DNA from: Treponema sp.
GTDB lineage: Bacteria; Spirochaetota; Spirochaetia; Treponematales; Treponemataceae
Direction: 5' to 3'
Assembly (NCBI GenBank): GCA_023231445.1
Contig: JALNVF010000075.1
Coordinates: 1 to 16,423, forward strand
DNA length: 16,423 bases
The notes beneath the pieces are model-generated. The model had not been told where the DNA came from, did no database searches, and worked only from the letters and a program-made list of their open reading frames with translations. Below, one piece after another: positions 14,845 through 16,423 of this stretch (within the stretch, counting starts at the first letter, position 1; each line of letters opens with the position of its first letter). The position numbers were made by a program, and so were the translations under genes.

Positions 14845-14873
14845 TTGATTTATATAAGCTTCTATGCTATTAT
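14845..14873 (+). promoter_or_regulatory. Promoter of the XRE-ImmA pair
   Basis: TTGATT (14845-14850) and TATTAT (14868-14873) are 17 bases apart, pointing towards the XRE gene. The 17-bp palindrome starts at the next base, so the predicted transcription start lies inside it. Confidence 0.5.
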
Positions 14874-14906
14874 GCCATAAACTTTATGGCGTTTTAGCAA
14901 GCTAAA
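14874..14906. promoter_or_regulatory. Candidate operator: perfect palindrome plus second inverted repeat
   Basis: GCCATAAACTTTATGGC (14874-14890) is a perfect 8+1+8 dyad. It is followed by TTTAGC/GCTAAA (14893-14906, 2-base spacer). The dyad overlaps the predicted start of the XRE transcript and lies about 54 bases upstream of the divergent MBL1 start codon, so one bound repressor could shut both directions. Confidence 0.6.
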
Positions 14907-14960
14907 TAAATGATACTACCTATTTGCGGAAACGTCAACTATTTTATGTCGGGAAAGGCA

Positions 14961-15305
14961 ATGGAAAACAATAATATCACTTTTGCAGAAAGACTTAAAC
15001 ACGCGAGAGAAAACCTACGAAAATTAAGCCAATCGCAATTAGCAGAACAATCTCTCTTACCAATCAGTTCAATTGCTCACTTTGAATCTGGCGATAGAAA
15101 ACCTTCCTTTGATAATATAAAAAAATTATCAAAAGCCCTTAATGTAACAACAGATTATCTTCTAGGGCAAACGGATAATCCTGATGCTTCATCAAATGAT
15201 GGAAAATCTCAAATAGCTTTTCGAGATTTCAATAACTTAAGCAACTATGATCAACAAATAGCGGCTGATTTTATAAAGATGCTTGCAAATAAGGATAAGA
15301 ATTGA
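14961..15305 (+). CDS. XRE-family repressor (partner of ImmA)
   Basis: The 114-residue product has an N-terminal Cro/C1-type helix-turn-helix (FAERLKHAREN, LSQSQLAEQSLLP, IAHFESGDRKPS, LSKALNVTTDYLLG) and a C-terminal tail of about 45 residues ending in a helical DQQIAADFIKMLANKDKN. Tails of this type carry the cleavage or dimer region in ImmR/DdrO-like repressors. I use ATG 14961, where the domain begins and a GGGAAAGG precedes; ATG 14910 and 14946 are alternatives that add 17 or 5 residues. It is divergent to MBL1 and overlaps the ImmA gene by 4 bases. Likely represses its own gene and the conjugation operon. Confidence 0.82.
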   Translation: MENNNITFAERLKHARENLRKLSQSQLAEQSLLPISSIAHFESGDRKPSFDNIKKLSKALNVTTDYLLGQTDNPDASSNDGKSQIAFRDFNNLSNYDQQIAADFIKMLANKDKN

Positions 15306-16102
15306 CTAACAACCTTGATGAAAAATTAATCCCCCAACAGGCAGAAAGAATACTCCGTGAAAATAACGTAACATCATTGCCTGTTGATTTAAGTATTATA
15401 TATAATAAAGCAGGAATTGTAGTAAGTTCAAAGGAAGGGCTTTCTCCTGGTGTATCTGGAATGTTAATTCGTTCTGGTAATAATTTTGGTATTATTTATT
15501 CTTGTTTTTATCATAATACTGGATTTGAACGTTTTAGTATTGCACATGAGTTAGGGCATTATTTTATTGAAGGGCATGTAAATCAATTATTTCTAACCGA
15601 CGCTATGCATATTTCACATGCAGGATGTTTTACCGAGGCCGAGAATGATATTGAACGACAGGCAGATATTTTTGCTACAAACCTTCTTATGCCAGAATCT
15701 CTTATTCACGACGAAATTGCAACCAGTCATCCTAGTATCGAATCGATAAAAAAACTTTCAGAAAAATGTCAAACTTCATTCACGGCCACAACTATTCGAT
15801 ATATTGAATTGACGAAGCATGCTGTCTGCCTTATTGTCTCTGACGGAGATAAAATTTGCTATTCTTTTATGTCCGATAATATGAAAAAAAGAAAGCTTGA
15901 GTACATAAGGAAAAATACAAAAATAATACCAAAAACAGTGACGTATACAGCAATTCATGATGGTACACTTGATAAAACAAATTATGTCTCACAAGATGCA
16001 TATCTTTATGACTGGTTCGATTGCAACTCAAAAAAATGGACAACCGAAGAAGTCCTGAAACTACCTTCATACAATAAAATTATTACTCTTATTCATTTCT
16101 AA
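15302..16102 (+). CDS. ImmA/IrrE-family metallopeptidase
   Basis: The 266-residue product has the zinc motif HELGH (residues 82-86) in SIAHELGHYFIEGH and the third ligand region DIERQADIFATNLLMP (Glu118), typical of the ImmA/IrrE (DUF955) family. Such peptidases cut a partner XRE repressor in response to DNA damage or other signals and so switch genes on. The C-terminal 110 residues are less conserved in type and may sense the signal. The start is TTG 15302, overlapping the XRE stop (TTGA), with AAGGA a few bases upstream. The overlap implies translational coupling with its repressor. Confidence 0.88.
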   Translation: MTNNLDEKLIPQQAERILRENNVTSLPVDLSIIYNKAGIVVSSKEGLSPGVSGMLIRSGNNFGIIYSCFYHNTGFERFSIAHELGHYFIEGHVNQLFLTDAMHISHAGCFTEAENDIERQADIFATNLLMPESLIHDEIATSHPSIESIKKLSEKCQTSFTATTIRYIELTKHAVCLIVSDGDKICYSFMSDNMKKRKLEYIRKNTKIIPKTVTYTAIHDGTLDKTNYVSQDAYLYDWFDCNSKKWTTEEVLKLPSYNKIITLIHF

Positions 16103-16251
16103 TAAGATGCGAAATATTATCTATACGTTTTTTATGAATGAATTTAACTTTTTACATGAAAATGTAAGAAGTCCTGATATTTATTAAGATTATAATCCAT
16201 AATCATGCTGTGACCTTTTTATTAATTTATTTTTTTTTGCTCATACCACAG

Positions 16252-16288
16252 AAAAACGGCTGGCACACAATATGTACCAGCCGTTTTT
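16252..16288 (+). terminator. Strong intrinsic terminator
   Basis: A perfect 12-bp stem (AAAAACGGCTGG at 16252-16263, complement at 16277-16288) with a 13-base loop runs into seven T residues. The A-run on the other side may let it work in both directions. It closes the XRE-ImmA transcript about 150 bases after its stop; the bases between hold nothing recognisable. Confidence 0.85.
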
Positions 16289-16300
16289 TTACTGTTTTAA

Positions 16301-16423
16301 GTAAGCGTCAAAAGGATACCCCCTGAAAGAGAAAAAAACAATGCAGTAAACTTGCCATAGAGGCAGGAAAAATGAGAAGACGATACAGTAATGAACAGAA
16401 AGCGGAACTGGTAAACAAATACC
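16301..16423 (+). mobile_element. Left end of an IS66-family element (continues beyond the window)
   Basis: GTAAGCGTCAAAAGGATACC starts at 16301. IS66-family elements usually begin with GTAAGCG, and a TnpA-like frame follows 71 bases later. The insertion lies 12 bases past the terminator. The right end and target duplication are outside the window. Confidence 0.7.
16372..16423 (+). CDS. Partial TnpA-like protein of the IS66 element
   Basis: Only 17 codons are visible (MRRRYSNEQKAELVNKY). The basic start followed by an S..QK.ELV helix is typical of the helix-turn-helix transposon proteins placed first in IS66 elements (TnpA/OrfA type). AGGCAGGAAAA precedes the ATG. The call depends mainly on the adjacent terminal repeat. 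Confidence 0.6.
   Translation, partial: MRRRYSNEQKAELVNKY

Overview
The window looks like an accessory, defence-island type segment from a low-to-moderate GC anaerobic bacterium. A host-associated spirochaete such as Treponema is my best guess from gene style and insertion-sequence types, but no marker gene fixes the taxon. The left part (about 1-8900) is visibly richer in G+C than the right part (about 9400-16200), which is strongly A+T rich. Together with the many transposon remnants and broken genes this suggests piecemeal horizontal acquisition.

Left part (1-5600). It holds a partial unknown gene at the edge, an ankyrin-repeat protein, and an AlbA_2/Schlafen-type ATP-binding regulator. 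The regulator overlaps a 70-residue scar of a type I DNA methyltransferase subunit, in which only the two ends of HsdM survive. Next come a frameshifted unknown gene with a terminator after it, a small unknown protein, and a 786-bp tandem duplication of a calcineurin-like phosphoesterase. One copy of the phosphoesterase is intact and the other is stopped by a Trp-to-TGA change.

Middle part (5600-8900). Two copies of one three-part cassette stand in series. Each has a small 83-86 residue protein on the minus strand (the two are about 70% identical), a divergent small XRE-type regulator, and a roughly 150-bp non-coding element. The element has conserved outer boxes and a variable, hairpin-forming core. 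An IS3-family insertion sequence sits inside the first element. Comparing the two elements fixes the insertion to 6532-7816 with a TTC target duplication. I do not recognise this cassette as a named system.

Right part (9440-16102). A minus-strand gene set encodes a ComEC-like metallo-beta-lactamase-fold protein (MBL1), a 691-residue fusion of E2-like, E1-like and JAB deubiquitinase-like domains, a second MBL-fold protein (MBL2), and a four-helix membrane protein. Divergent to it are an XRE repressor and an overlapping ImmA/IrrE metallopeptidase, the usual pair for stress-triggered de-repression. A perfect 17-bp palindrome lies at the predicted start of the repressor transcript. The fusion resembles CBASS Cap2 (E2-E1) joined to Cap3 (JAB), but no CD-NTase and no ubiquitin-like protein is visible. 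MBL1 has a disordered tail ending in glycine and is the only protein of the set that does, so it is a candidate for the conjugated partner. The working model is a bacterial ubiquitin-like conjugation defence system with MBL enzymes, a membrane effector and protease-controlled expression. The window closes with a strong terminator and the left end of an IS66-family element.
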